Positions 27,207 to 36,796 are shown, counted from the first letter of the stretch. The stretch: 64,000 nt of DNA from Nocardia anocheti (GCF_029675105.1 NZ_JAQQFV010000004.1:186001-250000), one strand, 5' to 3'. Translations and numbers: made by a program. The notes: generated by a model from the letters alone, not told the origin.

Positions 27207-28003
27207 CCGAACCAGCGTTCGAGGACGGTGGCGACACCGTCCTCGGCGACACCGCCGGTCACCTCGTCGGCCAGGGCGAGCACGGAGTCGGGTGAGCCCG
27301 CCATCGCCACCGAATGCGCCGCCCAGCGCAGCATCTCGCGATCGTTGAAGCCGTCGCCGATGGCGAGGGTGGCCTCCGGGGCGACATCGAGGGAGCGCCG
27401 GAGCCGTTCCAGCGCCCAGCCTTTCGACACACCCCTGCGCGACACGGTGAGCCACGGTCCGTACTCGCCGTGCACCCAGGAGGTGTCGGGCACCTCGAGG
27501 GACGCGATCATGCGCAGCATCTGCTCCACCGAACCGGCGGGCCACCAACCGTTGAGCCGGGGTGTCGGTTCGCTGCTCAGCACCTGATGGTCGACGAGTT
27601 GGAAGTCGCCGATCGAGAACTCGCCCGGGCCCTGGCCCGTCGCCCAGGTACCGACCCCGACCCGTTCGGCGGCGAAGACCATCTCCGGGAACAGCGCCAG
27701 CAGCGCGAGGATCGCCGGGCCGGGGTCGAACGCCTGCACGGCGACCGGCTCGCCTCTGGCGACGTCGACGTGCACGGCCCCGTTGGAGCACAACGCATGT
27801 CCCTCGGTGAGGCCGAGTTCCCGCAACACGGGTCGGGTGGTGAGCACCGTGCGCCCGGTGGTGACCACCACATGCGCCCCCGCCGCCACCGCCGCCCCCA
27901 CCGCCGCGATCACCCGCTCCCGCACCGCGAACCCCGAATCCAGCAGGGTCCCATCCACATCGAGCGCGATCAACTTCGGCGCTCCCCCTCGTACAGCCAC
28001 CAC
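27203..28003 (-). CDS. Cof-type HAD-IIB phosphatase
   Basis: 266 residues from GTG (a second GTG is adjacent). HAD motif I DVDGTLLDS near 17, motif II VTTGR, motif III Lys and motif IV GDGFNDREM are all present, with a IIB cap between. Such enzymes hydrolyse sugar phosphates or related substrates; the substrate cannot be told. Upstream lies the 16-bp repeat field, which has no gene. Confidence 0.85.
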   Translation of the reverse strand: MVAVRGGAPKLIALDVDGTLLDSGFAVRERVIAAVGAAVAAGAHVVVTTGRTVLTTRPVLRELGLTEGHALCSNGAVHVDVARGEPVAVQAFDPGPAILALLALFPEMVFAAERVGVGTWATGQGPGEFSIGDFQLVDHQVLSSEPTPRLNGWWPAGSVEQMLRMIASLEVPDTSWVHGEYGPWLTVSRRGVSKGWALERLRRSLDVAPEATLAIGDGFNDREMLRWAAHSVAMAGSPDSVLALADEVTGGVAEDGVATVLERWFG

Positions 28004-28208
28004 CCCATTGTGCCCGCCCCCACCGACACCCACCCCACTTTCCGCCCCCTGACCAGCACACCTTCCCCGAACCCCGCGCCACCCCAGCCGATTCCGGCCC
28101 GCCGATACACCCCCGGAACGCCTGATCCTCACCGGCGTCGCCATCAACGCCTTCGCGGGCGGACTCATCGCCCTGCTGCTGTTCGTCGCCTCGCCCGCCG
28201 CCCGCTGA

Positions 28209-28740
28209 CGTGCGGCGGTGCGGGCAGTTGACGTCTGGACACCAGACGATGCGGGGAACAGACATCGTGGGCGCCAAGCGCCGTGGGCAGCAGGCAACGC
28301 GTGCGACAAGCGCGATGTGGCCTCTGCGGCAGACATGCGGGGCGGCAAGCGCCCCCGCCAGGCCACGCGCCACGGCAGCAATGCGGCTGCAGACGACGCC
28401 TGCGGCAGACGACGCCTCCGGCAGACGACGCGGGGGTAGGCGACGCGGGCACAAGACCACGCGGGCGCCAGACCACGCGCGCACCAGACCAGGCGAGTGG
28501 CAGACCAATGCAGGCGCCAGGCGATGCGAGTGGCAGACGACGCCTGCAGCAGATGATGGGGGTCAGTAGGCGACGCGGCCACACACCGCTGGCGACAAGT
28601 GATGCGCGCGGCAGACGACGCCTGCGGCAGATGATGGCGGCCCCGGGAGGCGACACGGCCACCAGCCGCGACCGTCGAGCAATGCGGGCGACAGACTATG
28701 GGTGCGGCAGATGATGTCTGCGAAGCGGGCACCCGACGAC
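28209..28740. repeat. Degenerate 16-bp tandem repeat field
   Basis: The core GCAGACGACGC occurs exactly at 28389, 28405, 28421, 28533 and 28611. The first three are 16 bases apart and the fourth is 112 (7 x 16) further on, so the array keeps a 16-base phase. Between them are diverged copies (CAGACCACGC, CAGACCAGGC, CAGATGATGG). Sixteen is not a multiple of three, and no frame through the array looks coding. The whole stretch 28004-28762 has no gene; a short plus-strand stretch near 28115-28208 encoding a hydrophobic segment may be a remnant. Confidence 0.7.
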
Positions 28741-28762
28741 GCCATGCGGTCGCCGGAGAGAG

Positions 28763-31144
28763 TCAGCGGCGAGAGCCACCGCCTCCCCCTCCACCGCCTC
28801 CCCCTCCACCGCCGCCACCGCCACCGGCGCTGCCGCCCTTGGATGAACCGCCGGAGGAAGCACCGCCCTTCGAGCCGTTGGAGGCGCCGCCGGAGGAGGA
28901 TTGGCCGCCCTTCGAGGATCCGCCGGTGGAGGCGCCACCTGAGGCGCCGGTCGAGGCGCCGCTGTTGGAGGCACCGCCGCCGGATGCGCCGCTGCCCACA
29001 CCGCTCGAGGCGCCACCGCCGGATGTACCGCCGCCGGAGGCGCCACCACCGGAGCCGCCGCTAGTGCCGCCAGACGAATCTCCGCCGGACCCGCCGCTCG
29101 AGGCGCCGCCCCCTCCGGACGCACTGCCACCGGAGGCACCACCACCCGACGCACCGCCACCGGAGCCATCACCCGACGCACCGCCTCCCGACGCGCCACC
29201 GCCGGAACCACCACCCGACGCACCGCCTCCCGACGCGCCACCACCGGAGCCACCACCCGACGCGCCACCACCGGAGCCGTCGCCACCACCGGACGCACCA
29301 CCGGAACCGGCGCCACCCGACGCTCCACCGCCGGAACCACCGGAACTGTCACCACCCGAGGCACCGCCACCGGTGGACGCTCCGCCACCGGACCCACCAC
29401 TGTCGGATCCGCCGCCGGAGGTGCCACCCTCACCCGTCCCACCGCCGGGCGACGGGGTCGAGCCGCCCGGGGTCGTACCGCCGCCGGTCGAGCCTCCCCC
29501 GGTGGCACCATCCCCGGTCCCACCGGGGGAAGTGTGGCCGGGGGCCGAGGGATCGGAAGGTCCGGTGCCCGGGGAGGTTCCGGGGTGGGAGGTGCCGATG
29601 TCGCCGGGGAGGCCGGTGCCGGGGGTGGGGGAACCGTTGGAGGGGGTGCCTGTCGAAGGGGATCCGGGGTTCGAGGTACCGGGGTCGCTCGGGGTGCCGG
29701 GGATCGAGGGGGTGCCGGGGCCCGTGATCGGGCCGGGGCCGGAGATGGGGCCCGGGTTCGACGGGGTGCCCGGCTTGGTTGGGGTTTTCGGGGTGGTGTG
29801 GTCGGCGAAGGGCAGGGGGTTGGTGAAGCGGGCGGGGTCGCCGTAGGTGGTGCGGGCCAGCAGGGGTGAGCGGCAAGGGTCGCTCGCGTCCTGGTGGCCG
29901 GAGTTGCCGCGCTCGCCGCCGGTGACCGTCTTGCCGGGTTCCGCGCCGGAGCCGATGAACATCTCGTACGCCGTACGGGCGGCCACGGTGGCCCCGGCGA
30001 CGTCGACGCGGCCGGTGGCGGGGTCGATCGCGCCGAGCAGGCCGGAGGCGCGGGCCGCGACGAGGTCGGCGCTCATGTCGTAGAGCAGGGCCTCGGCGGG
30101 GGCGCCGAGGGCGGGGAAACGGTCGAGGACCGGGGTGAGGCCGGGGTCGAACGGGCTGCCGAACACCGTCATCGCCGACATGGCCAGCGCGGAAACCACC
30201 GCGGCGCTGGAGAACACGGCCACGTGCGGTCCGGCGCCGGTGTTGGGCTGCTCGGGCGCGAAGGTCCGGGCGGCAAGGGCGGCGGCACCGGAGGCGATCA
30301 CCTGGGCGGGGTCGGCGACGGTGACCAGCGGCACCCCGAGTTCGGCGAGCGTGCCCGCGACCTCGGGCGCCCGACTGGCCCCGCCCACCACCAGGATTCG
30401 CGACAGGTCGGCCAGGCGCAGTCCCGCGCCCGCGACGGTCTTGCTGACCAGCGGGAAGGTGTCGCGAATGTGTTCGCCGCGTAAGGCGTCGATGTTCACC
30501 ATGGAGGTGAGGGTCTGGGCGTGACGGCCAGCGCGCGGCTCGCCCGCGTAGCGAGCGACCATCTCCCCCAGCGGCTTTCCGCCGAAGTCGGTGGACCGCA
30601 CCGGCGTGCCCACCATCGGATGATGCGGCCAGTCGGGCCCCACCCGCAGCACCGTGAGGTCCAGGCTGGTGGCGCCGAGATCGTAGACGAGCACGAAACC
30701 CGGTTCCAGCGGCCCGTTCTCGACCTCGAGCCATTCGGCCGCGGCCACCGGTTCCGGCGCGAGCAGCACCTGGCCCGCGCCCGCCAGGTGCAGTGCCTGA
30801 CCGAGCAGCGACACCTGTTTGTCGGTGTACACCGCCGGATAGGTCATCACGATGCCCGCCGCCGGATCGGCCAGTTCGATGAGACCGGTGACCACCGCGG
30901 CGATCAGATTGGTCGCCGAGTAGAACCGGCCACCGATCACCATCGGCTCCGGATCGCGACTCAGGTCGGCGAAATCGGTGATCGCCGAGGCGAAGTCGTT
31001 GATCGCGCCGATGCGCGGGCGTCCCGCGGCGTCGAAAGTGAGTGCGGTGCGCCGTGTTCGCACCGCCGGTTTGGCCGTATCCTCGGCGACGACCGCCGAA
31101 ATCGCATTGACCGCACCGATACTCAAGCCCAGACCTCTGGTCAT
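28763..31144 (-). CDS. Hsp70-like ATPase-fold protein with ~230-residue Gly/Ser/Ala tail
   Basis: 793 residues. The first ~380 have the actin/Hsp70 ATPase layout: LGLSIGAVNAISAVV at the start (phosphate-1-like), VYDLGATSLDLTVLRVG near 165 (phosphate-2), and ILVVGGASRAPEV near 270 (adenosine motif). It lacks the substrate-binding domain of DnaK. After a hydrophobic stretch near 320-335 and a linker come a Pro/Gly/Thr-rich region (about 440-560) and GGASGG repeats ending in a run of Gly. Actinobacteria have such Hsp70-like proteins of unknown role. The tail may anchor to or cross the wall; this is inference. Confidence 0.8.
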   Translation of the reverse strand: MTRGLGLSIGAVNAISAVVAEDTAKPAVRTRRTALTFDAAGRPRIGAINDFASAITDFADLSRDPEPMVIGGRFYSATNLIAAVVTGLIELADPAAGIVMTYPAVYTDKQVSLLGQALHLAGAGQVLLAPEPVAAAEWLEVENGPLEPGFVLVYDLGATSLDLTVLRVGPDWPHHPMVGTPVRSTDFGGKPLGEMVARYAGEPRAGRHAQTLTSMVNIDALRGEHIRDTFPLVSKTVAGAGLRLADLSRILVVGGASRAPEVAGTLAELGVPLVTVADPAQVIASGAAALAARTFAPEQPNTGAGPHVAVFSSAAVVSALAMSAMTVFGSPFDPGLTPVLDRFPALGAPAEALLYDMSADLVAARASGLLGAIDPATGRVDVAGATVAARTAYEMFIGSGAEPGKTVTGGERGNSGHQDASDPCRSPLLARTTYGDPARFTNPLPFADHTTPKTPTKPGTPSNPGPISGPGPITGPGTPSIPGTPSDPGTSNPGSPSTGTPSNGSPTPGTGLPGDIGTSHPGTSPGTGPSDPSAPGHTSPGGTGDGATGGGSTGGGTTPGGSTPSPGGGTGEGGTSGGGSDSGGSGGGASTGGGASGGDSSGGSGGGASGGAGSGGASGGGDGSGGGASGGGSGGGASGGGASGGGSGGGASGGGASGDGSGGGASGGGASGGSASGGGGASSGGSGGDSSGGTSGGSGGGASGGGTSGGGASSGVGSGASGGGASNSGASTGASGGASTGGSSKGGQSSSGGASNGSKGGASSGGSSKGGSAGGGGGGGGGGGGGGGGGSRR

Positions 31145-31692
31145 GTTTTTGCTATCCCGTCAACGCACCGTGACCACGTCCAGCACGCGAGCGCACCATG
31201 TGGCCGCGGTCGTCTTCCAAACAGCTCGCACAGATTAACTGGGCCATGGCCGAATTGCTGCGTGATTGATACGAAAGACGGGACTTTAGACCCTAGTTGA
31301 ATGATCGACGCAGGTGAGCGGGCTTGCGGACAACCGTCCAGTCCCCTCGACGCGCGGAATCGCCTGACAGACGCCGAGATTCAGCTACTCACGAGTAATC
31401 ACCTGACGCGTCGTCAAAATACATTCTTGCGGTTTGCTTTGACCGAATTCGAATGCACTTACCGGCCGGTAATCAATTCATTTGATGCCCACAAGATTCC
31501 ACAGACCGGTAAATGCGAATCGGCAGCGAGAAGTACCCACTCCCCTTTTCCATGACATGTCAATGCCACGGCGGATACCCGCCAGCACCCCTGACCCACC
31601 CTCGGTTGACTCGAAGCACGGAGGCACCGAAGCGGTCCGCCTCCGGGGACCAAGGCAGAGAAGGGATCTCAGGGCGAGCGGGCCGCCGAGGA
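31145..31692. other. Gene-free, locally AT-rich region
   Basis: About 550 bases between the Hsp70-like gene and an SDR remnant. The part 31380-31520 is clearly richer in A/T than its surroundings and contains a 14-base palindrome (listed separately). It presumably carries the promoter of the Hsp70-like gene. Short frames here show no coding character. Confidence 0.4.
31459..31472. promoter_or_regulatory. Perfect 14-base palindrome, candidate operator
   Basis: TTACCGGCCGGTAA is self-complementary, and a further half-site CCGGTAA lies at 31506-31512. The form suits a dimeric TetR/GntR-type regulator. No such regulator is adjacent. Confidence 0.3.
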
Positions 31693-31980
31693 GATCTGAA
31701 TCTGACCGGCGTGTTCCGCGGCTTGCGCCACCAGGTCCCGGCGATCATCACCTCCGGCGGCGGCGCGATCCTCAACAACGCCTGCAACCTCGGCGTGGTC
31801 GGGATGTCCTCGATGGGTGGCACACCCGAGGGCGAGGCCGCGATCGTGGCGCTGCACCCGATCGGGCGGATCGCGCGGCCGGAGGAGATCGCGGCGCTGT
31901 GCGCGTTCCTGCTCAGCGGCGAGGCCTCGTTCGTCACCGGCGCGGCGGTCGCGGTGGACGGCGGCTTCACCGCGCGCTGA
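31693..31980 (+). pseudogene. Remnant of a short-chain dehydrogenase/reductase
   Basis: The frame starts inside the fold (DLNLTGVFRGLRHQVPAI, GGGAILNNACNLG) and ends correctly (RPEEIAALCAFLLSGEASFV, VDGGFTAR). The N-terminal cofactor motif TGxxxGIG is absent, and the centre jumps from the NNA strand to the region before the last helix, so the catalytic YxxxK is missing. Two deletions have removed about two thirds of the gene. It cannot be active. Confidence 0.85.
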
Positions 31981-31989
31981 GTACGACGA

Positions 31990-32026
31990 AGGCCCGCGCC
32001 GTCCTCCCAGTGGACGGAGCGGGCCT
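31990..32026. terminator. Bidirectional hairpin terminator
   Basis: AGGCCCGC pairs with GCGGGCCT, with inner pairing CCGTCC / GGACGG, between the SDR remnant and the fprB stop. It sits 14 bases after the fprB stop and is its probable terminator. Confidence 0.7.
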
Positions 32027-32039
32027 GCGACGTACTACG

Positions 32040-33626
32040 TCAGCCGCGCGCGAGCAGACGCTTGAACGAGCTCGGCTTGGGCACCGCGGCCCCGCCGACG
32101 CGTGCCTGGGGGCGGCGGGTGCGCACCAGGCGGTCGAACTCCCGCGCGTCCCGCACGGGCTCGCGCAGCGTGCCCGCGTTGAAGTCCGCCGCGAGTTGCT
32201 GGACGGTCTCCTGCGCGCAGGACTTGTTGGTGCCGATGAACCCGGTGGGACCACGCTTGATCCAGCCGGTCACGTACGTGCCGGGCACGACCTCGCCGCC
32301 GGGGGCGGTCAGGACTCGACCCTGCGCGTTCGGGATGACACCGCGCGCGTCGTCGAAGGGCAGATCCTTGGTCGGCACCCCGCGGTAGCCGACCGAGGTG
32401 AGCACGACACCGGCCTCGAGCAGGTCGATCTCGCCGGTCGGCACCGCGCTGGTGCGGCCCGACTCGTCGGCGACCAGCTCGTTGCGCTCGACCCGCACGC
32501 CCGTCACCGCGTCGGTGCCGACGATCTCCACCGGCGAGGACAGGTAGCGGAACACGATGCGCCGACGCTCACCGAACGGACGCTGCGCGACGCTGTGCAG
32601 CAGGCGCAGCTTCTGCTCGACCTTGTACGGCAGATCGGCGGTGACCTCGGGCAGCTCGCCGTCGATCGCGATGTCGATGTCGGCGGCCAGCAGACCGACG
32701 AACTCGGGCACCGTGAACGCCGACTCGGCCGGGCCACGACGGCCCAGGATCACGACCTCTTCGATCTTGCTCTCGCGCAGCGCCTTCAGCGCGTAGGGCG
32801 CGATGTCGGTGTTGGCCAGGGTGGCCGGATCGACGGTCAGGATGCGGGCCACGTCGAGGGCGACGTTGCCGTTGCCGACGATCACCACCCGCTTCTGGTC
32901 CAGGTCGAACTGGTCCTCGGCGTGGTCGGGGTGACCGTTGTACCAGGCCACGAAGTCGGTGGCCGAGACATTGCCCGCCAGACCCTCACCCGGGATGCCC
33001 AGCTTGCGATCCGAGGACGCGCCGACGGCGTAGATCACGCCGTGGAAGTGCTCGAGCAGCTCGGCGTGGGTGATGTGCTTGCCGATCTCCACGTCGAGGT
33101 AGGTCGAGAAGTCGTCCTGCTCGGACATGATGTCGAACAGGTCGGCGACCTTACGGGTGCGCTTGTGATCGGGTGCGACACCGAGCCGGGCCAGGCCGTA
33201 GGCCTGCGGCAGCCGGTCGAACATCGTCACCGAGACACCGGCCTGGGTGAGCAGTTCGTCGGCGGCGTACATCGCCGACGGGCCGGAGCCGACCACCGCG
33301 ACCCGCAGCGCCGCGCGCCGGGTGTCGATGGCGGGCGGCATCACCGGACGGGCCAGCGTGGGCCGGTCGCGCTGCACGCGGTAGAAGTCCGCGTTGATCT
33401 CGATGAACGGCTTCTGCTCGTGGGTCAGCTTCTTCGACGAGGTGATCGCGTCGACGGGGCAGGCCGTGGCGCAGGCGCCACAGTCCACACACGCCGCCGG
33501 ATCGACGTAGAGCATCTCCGCGGTCAGGAAGTCCGGCTCGTCGGGAGTCGGGTGGATGCAGTTGACCGGGCAGGCGTAGACGCAGGACGCGTCGCTACAA
33601 CACGACTGCGTGACGACATAAGGCAT
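32040..33626 (-). CDS. fprB: Ferredoxin-fused ferredoxin-NADP reductase, FprB-like
   Basis: 528 residues. The N-terminal ~65 form a bacterial 7Fe/4Fe-4S ferredoxin (CVYACPVNCIHP and CVDCGACATACPVD); the rest is an adrenodoxin-reductase-like flavoenzyme with FAD motif VVGSGPSAMYAADELL near 110 and NADP motif VVIVGNGNVALDVARIL near 245. It moves electrons from NADPH through FAD to its own ferredoxin domain. It follows the AurF-like gene by 13 bases, the same pair as Rv0885-Rv0886, so it probably supplies electrons to that oxygenase. Confidence 0.92.
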   Translation of the reverse strand: MPYVVTQSCCSDASCVYACPVNCIHPTPDEPDFLTAEMLYVDPAACVDCGACATACPVDAITSSKKLTHEQKPFIEINADFYRVQRDRPTLARPVMPPAIDTRRAALRVAVVGSGPSAMYAADELLTQAGVSVTMFDRLPQAYGLARLGVAPDHKRTRKVADLFDIMSEQDDFSTYLDVEIGKHITHAELLEHFHGVIYAVGASSDRKLGIPGEGLAGNVSATDFVAWYNGHPDHAEDQFDLDQKRVVIVGNGNVALDVARILTVDPATLANTDIAPYALKALRESKIEEVVILGRRGPAESAFTVPEFVGLLAADIDIAIDGELPEVTADLPYKVEQKLRLLHSVAQRPFGERRRIVFRYLSSPVEIVGTDAVTGVRVERNELVADESGRTSAVPTGEIDLLEAGVVLTSVGYRGVPTKDLPFDDARGVIPNAQGRVLTAPGGEVVPGTYVTGWIKRGPTGFIGTNKSCAQETVQQLAADFNAGTLREPVRDAREFDRLVRTRRPQARVGGAAVPKPSSFKRLLARG

Positions 33627-33639
33627 GGGTGACCGTGCC

Positions 33640-34656
33640 TCAGGCCACTGCGTGCTTGACGGAGCGCTTGGGCTCCGAGCGGTAGCGGCTCGACGGGCCG
33701 TCGATGCCCAGCAGCTTCCACAGCCGCTTGGCGACCGGGTTCATCAGGCCGATCTCCTCGGCGAGCGCGCGCACGTCGATGAAGTAGTCGGCGAAGACCT
33801 GCTTGGCCTCGGCGGAACCGTAGAACAGCTCCTTACGGACGTCCTTCGGCATGTCGAACTGCTTGAAGAACGACTTCGGCGGGGTCGCGATGGCGCGGCC
33901 GAGGATGAACATGATCGTGGGCATCGCGAGCGAGAGCACGAACTTGTTGAACGGCCGCTGCGCGGGCACGTTCTTCTTCAGGAACTCGTGGGCGAAGGAG
34001 ATGTGGCGAGCTTCCTCGGCCACGTGGATCGCCATCACGCCGCGCATGATCGGGTGGATGTCGTCACCCGAGCGCAGGATGTCCTTCTGGATGTGGTCGA
34101 TCGGCTCTTCACCGGCGAGCACGGCCATGAAGAAGAAGTTCGGCAGCAGCGCGCCGCCCGGGGAGGCCAGGTGGCGCAGCTGACGCACGAGCGGGTTCAT
34201 ACCCGGCACGTCGGCGACGCGGTTGACCATCTCCTGGAACATCAGAGTGTGGTTGTGCTCTTCGATCATCTCGTGCGAGCAGTACCGGAACTCCGGGTCG
34301 TTGTTCTTCAGGTTGAAGATGTGCTGCATCATGCCGATGATCAGGATGGCCTCGAACTGCAGGCCGACCTTGGCGACATTGGCCTGGCGGACCTTGCCGA
34401 TCTCGATCTTCTTGTCGAGCGGCAGCGCCTGGTACCAGGGGTGGCGCCCGATCGGGTCGGCCGAGGTGACCAGGACCCAACGCTCCGGCTTGCAGTCGGG
34501 GTCGAAGTCCGGGTTGTCCCAGTCGATGTCCTCGAACGGGTCGAAGTGGCGGTTGACCGACGCCTCGGACAGCATCAGCAACTTCTCGGCGTACGCCTGA
34601 GCCTCCGCGACTACGGGATCGACGTCAGGGGTGGTGGGCGCAGACATCGTCGTCAC
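33640..34656 (-). CDS. AurF-like diiron oxygenase
   Basis: 338 residues. Helical ferritin-like fold with carboxylate/His ligand motifs typical of p-aminobenzoate N-oxygenase AurF relatives (EHNHTLMFQE near 137, AIHVAEEARHISFAHEF near 220). The GTG start follows GAGGAG by five bases; an ATG lies three codons in. Rv0885 is the likely ortholog. The substrate is unknown. It is followed by fprB, a plausible redox partner, and a promoter is visible upstream. Confidence 0.88.
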   Translation of the reverse strand: MTTMSAPTTPDVDPVVAEAQAYAEKLLMLSEASVNRHFDPFEDIDWDNPDFDPDCKPERWVLVTSADPIGRHPWYQALPLDKKIEIGKVRQANVAKVGLQFEAILIIGMMQHIFNLKNNDPEFRYCSHEMIEEHNHTLMFQEMVNRVADVPGMNPLVRQLRHLASPGGALLPNFFFMAVLAGEEPIDHIQKDILRSGDDIHPIMRGVMAIHVAEEARHISFAHEFLKKNVPAQRPFNKFVLSLAMPTIMFILGRAIATPPKSFFKQFDMPKDVRKELFYGSAEAKQVFADYFIDVRALAEEIGLMNPVAKRLWKLLGIDGPSSRYRSEPKRSVKHAVA

Positions 34657-34689
34657 TGCCTCTCCTCAAGGGACGTTTACTGTTTCCAA

Positions 34690-34717
34690 TAGTTACACCT
34701 ACGAGGAGTCACGTCAA
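34690..34717 (-). promoter_or_regulatory. Predicted promoter of the aurF-fprB operon
   Basis: Read on the minus strand: TTGACG (34717-34712), a 16-base spacer, then TAACTA (34695-34690), close to the vegetative sigma consensus and 34 bases before the GTG start. Confidence 0.55.
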
Positions 34718-34949
34718 CTCTGCTGACGTCTCGAATCCGCTCCTTCGGCGCGTCGAAACCGTGTCCGAAAAAGCTACTCACCAGTAAAAATGGCTCTACC
34801 TGTGACACCGCGTCATGCACAGTCGCGCGCGCCGCGCGGCGAGACGGCGAAAATTCGTTCCGGCCGAGCGCGTCGCGCCCGAAAACGGACCGGCGGTACC
34901 GGTTAACCTGCGCCGATTCGGCGGCGACCCGGGCCACCAACGCGACCGA

Positions 34950-34976
34950 GGCCCCGCGACGCGATGTCGCGGGGCC
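34950..34976. terminator. Terminator after the sulfate ABC operon
   Basis: An 11-bp perfect stem GGCCCCGCGAC / GTCGCGGGGCC with a five-base loop lies 21 bases beyond the cysA stop. The remainder of the interval 34718-34949 shows no gene. Confidence 0.75.
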
Positions 34977-34997
34977 CCGGTGGCGGGTACGGACGGG

Positions 34998-35993
34998 TCA
35001 GCCCTGCGGCAGATCCGGGATCCGGGTGGCGCGGGCGTAGACCGTCTCGCCCTCGGTCAGCCGCAACGCCGCAGCATCGCCCCGGGTGACCTGGGCGGCG
35101 AACTGGTCGCCGGTGGCCGCGTTGCGCAGTTCCAGACGCACCTCGAAGCCGAGGCGCACGATGCGCTCCACGGTGGCCCGGGTGACCCCGGCCGACTCCG
35201 CGGTGCCCTCGTGCTCGGCCAGCGCCATGCTCGGGTCACGCCCGATGCGGATGTCGTGCGGGCGCACCAGATGGCCGTTGAGCCGGGCCACCGCGCCCAG
35301 GAACGACATGACGAACTCGTTGGCGGGCCGGTCGTAGACGTCCTCCGGCGTACCGACCTGCTCGATCCGGCCCTTGTTCATCACCGCGATCCGGTCGGCG
35401 ACGTCGAGCGCCTCCTCCTGGTCGTGGGTGACCAGCACGGTGGTCACGTGGACCTCCTCGTGCAGCCTGCGCAGCCAGGTCCGCAGGTCGGTGCGGACCT
35501 TGGCGTCGAGCGCGCCGAAGGGTTCGTCGAGCAGCAGCACCTGCGGGTCGACGGCCAGCGCGCGGGCCAACGCCATGCGCTGGCGCTGACCGCCCGAGAG
35601 CTGGGCCGGGTAGCGGTGCTGGAAGCCGTCGAGGCCGACGATGCCGAGCAGCTCGTCGACGCGCTTGTCGATCTCCTTCTTGGGCCGCTTGCGGATGGTC
35701 AGCCCGAAGGCGACGTTGTCGCGCACGGTCATGTGCTTGAAGGCCGCGTAGTGCTGGAACACGAAGCCGATGTCGCGCTTCTGCGGCGCCACGTGGGTGA
35801 CGTCGTTGCCCGCGATCCGCACGATGCCCGAGTCCAGCGACTCCAGGCCCGCGATCGAGCGCAGCAGCGTGGACTTGCCGGAACCGGACGGACCCAGCAG
35901 GGCGGTGAGTTCGCCGGAGGTGATGTCGATGCTGACATCGTCGAGAGCGGCGAAGGAACCGTAGTTCTTGCGCGCGTTGGTCACGGTGATCAT
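34998..35993 (-). CDS. cysA: Sulfate/thiosulfate ABC transporter ATPase CysA
   Basis: 331 residues. Walker A GPSGSGKS near 34-41, Q-loop, signature LSGGQRQR near 131-138, Walker B LLLDEP and H-loop THDQEEALD, then a TOBE-like regulatory C-terminus. It powers sulfate import by the CysTW channel. It overlaps cysW by four bases (ATGA) and is last in the subI-cysT-cysW-cysA operon, an order shared with mycobacteria. Confidence 0.96.
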   Translation of the reverse strand: MITVTNARKNYGSFAALDDVSIDITSGELTALLGPSGSGKSTLLRSIAGLESLDSGIVRIAGNDVTHVAPQKRDIGFVFQHYAAFKHMTVRDNVAFGLTIRKRPKKEIDKRVDELLGIVGLDGFQHRYPAQLSGGQRQRMALARALAVDPQVLLLDEPFGALDAKVRTDLRTWLRRLHEEVHVTTVLVTHDQEEALDVADRIAVMNKGRIEQVGTPEDVYDRPANEFVMSFLGAVARLNGHLVRPHDIRIGRDPSMALAEHEGTAESAGVTRATVERIVRLGFEVRLELRNAATGDQFAAQVTRGDAAALRLTEGETVYARATRIPDLPQG

Positions 35994-36796
35994 TCGGTGC
36001 CCCGCTTGCGTTCCAGGAGTGTCATCAGAAGGAGTACGACCAGGGCCATGCCCATCAGCAGGGTGGCCGCGCTGTAGGCGCCGAAGGTGTTGTGGTCGTC
36101 GATGTAGCGCCCGTGCACCAGCAGCGTCAGCGTCTGCGATTTGCCGGGCATGGCGGTCGAGACCATGATCACCGCGCCGAACTCGCCGAGCGCGCGGGCC
36201 ACGGTGAGCACCACGCCGTAGGTCAGGCCCCAGCGGATGGCGGGCAGGGTGATGCGGCAGAAGGTCTGCCAGCCCGACGCGCCCAGGGTGGCCGCGGCCT
36301 GTTCCTGATCGTCGCCGATCTCGTGCAGCACCGGCTCGACCTCACGCACCACGAACGGCAGCGTGACGAAGATGGTGGCGATCACCATGCCGGGCAGGCT
36401 GAAGATGACCTTGAAGCCGAGGCTCTCCAGTCCACCGAACCAGCCCCCCGCGCCCCACAGCAAGATCAGCGAGACACCGACGACGACCGGCGACACCGCG
36501 AACGGCAGGTCGACGATGCCCTGCACCAGGCTGCGCCCGGGGAACTTGCTGCGCACCAGCGCCAGCGCGGTGACCACGCCGAACACCACGTTCAACGGCA
36601 CCACGATGGCCACGATGATCATCGACAGCTGGAACGCCGAGATCGCCGCGGGCGTGGTGATGGAGTCGATGAACGCGCCGATGCCGCGTTCGAAGGTGCG
36701 CACCAGGATGATCACCAGCGGCAGCACCAGCAGGACCAGCAGATACCCCAGCGCGACCGTGCGCAGCGAGAGCCGGGTCAGCAATGACAGCTTCAT
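35990..36796 (-). CDS. cysW: Sulfate ABC transporter permease CysW
   Basis: 268 residues with six predicted membrane helices and the EAA-loop segment [20 protein letters not shown], which docks on CysA. It forms the sulfate channel with CysT in the cytoplasmic membrane. Overlaps cysT and cysA by four bases on either side. Confidence 0.95.
   Translation of the reverse strand: MKLSLLTRLSLRTVALGYLLVLLVLPLVIILVRTFERGIGAFIDSITTPAAISAFQLSMIIVAIVVPLNVVFGVVTALALVRSKFPGRSLVQGIVDLPFAVSPVVVGVSLILLWGAGGWFGGLESLGFKVIFSLPGMVIATIFVTLPFVVREVEPVLHEIGDDQEQAAATLGASGWQTFCRITLPAIRWGLTYGVVLTVARALGEFGAVIMVSTAMPGKSQTLTLLVHGRYIDDHNTFGAYSAATLLMGMALVVLLLMTLLERKRGTE

Noticed and set aside
28389..28631. Repeat array as a CRISPR
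   Set aside because: Units are 16 bases in tandem and degenerate, without unique spacers; no cas genes are present.
28698..29846. Pro/Glu-rich 382-residue plus-strand frame
   Set aside because: Mirror of the Gly/Ser-rich tail of the Hsp70-like gene; repeats read in antisense produce PPEAPP patterns.
31301..31555. 84-residue plus-strand frame in the AT-rich region
   Set aside because: No ribosome site, no family resemblance, and it covers the palindromic region.
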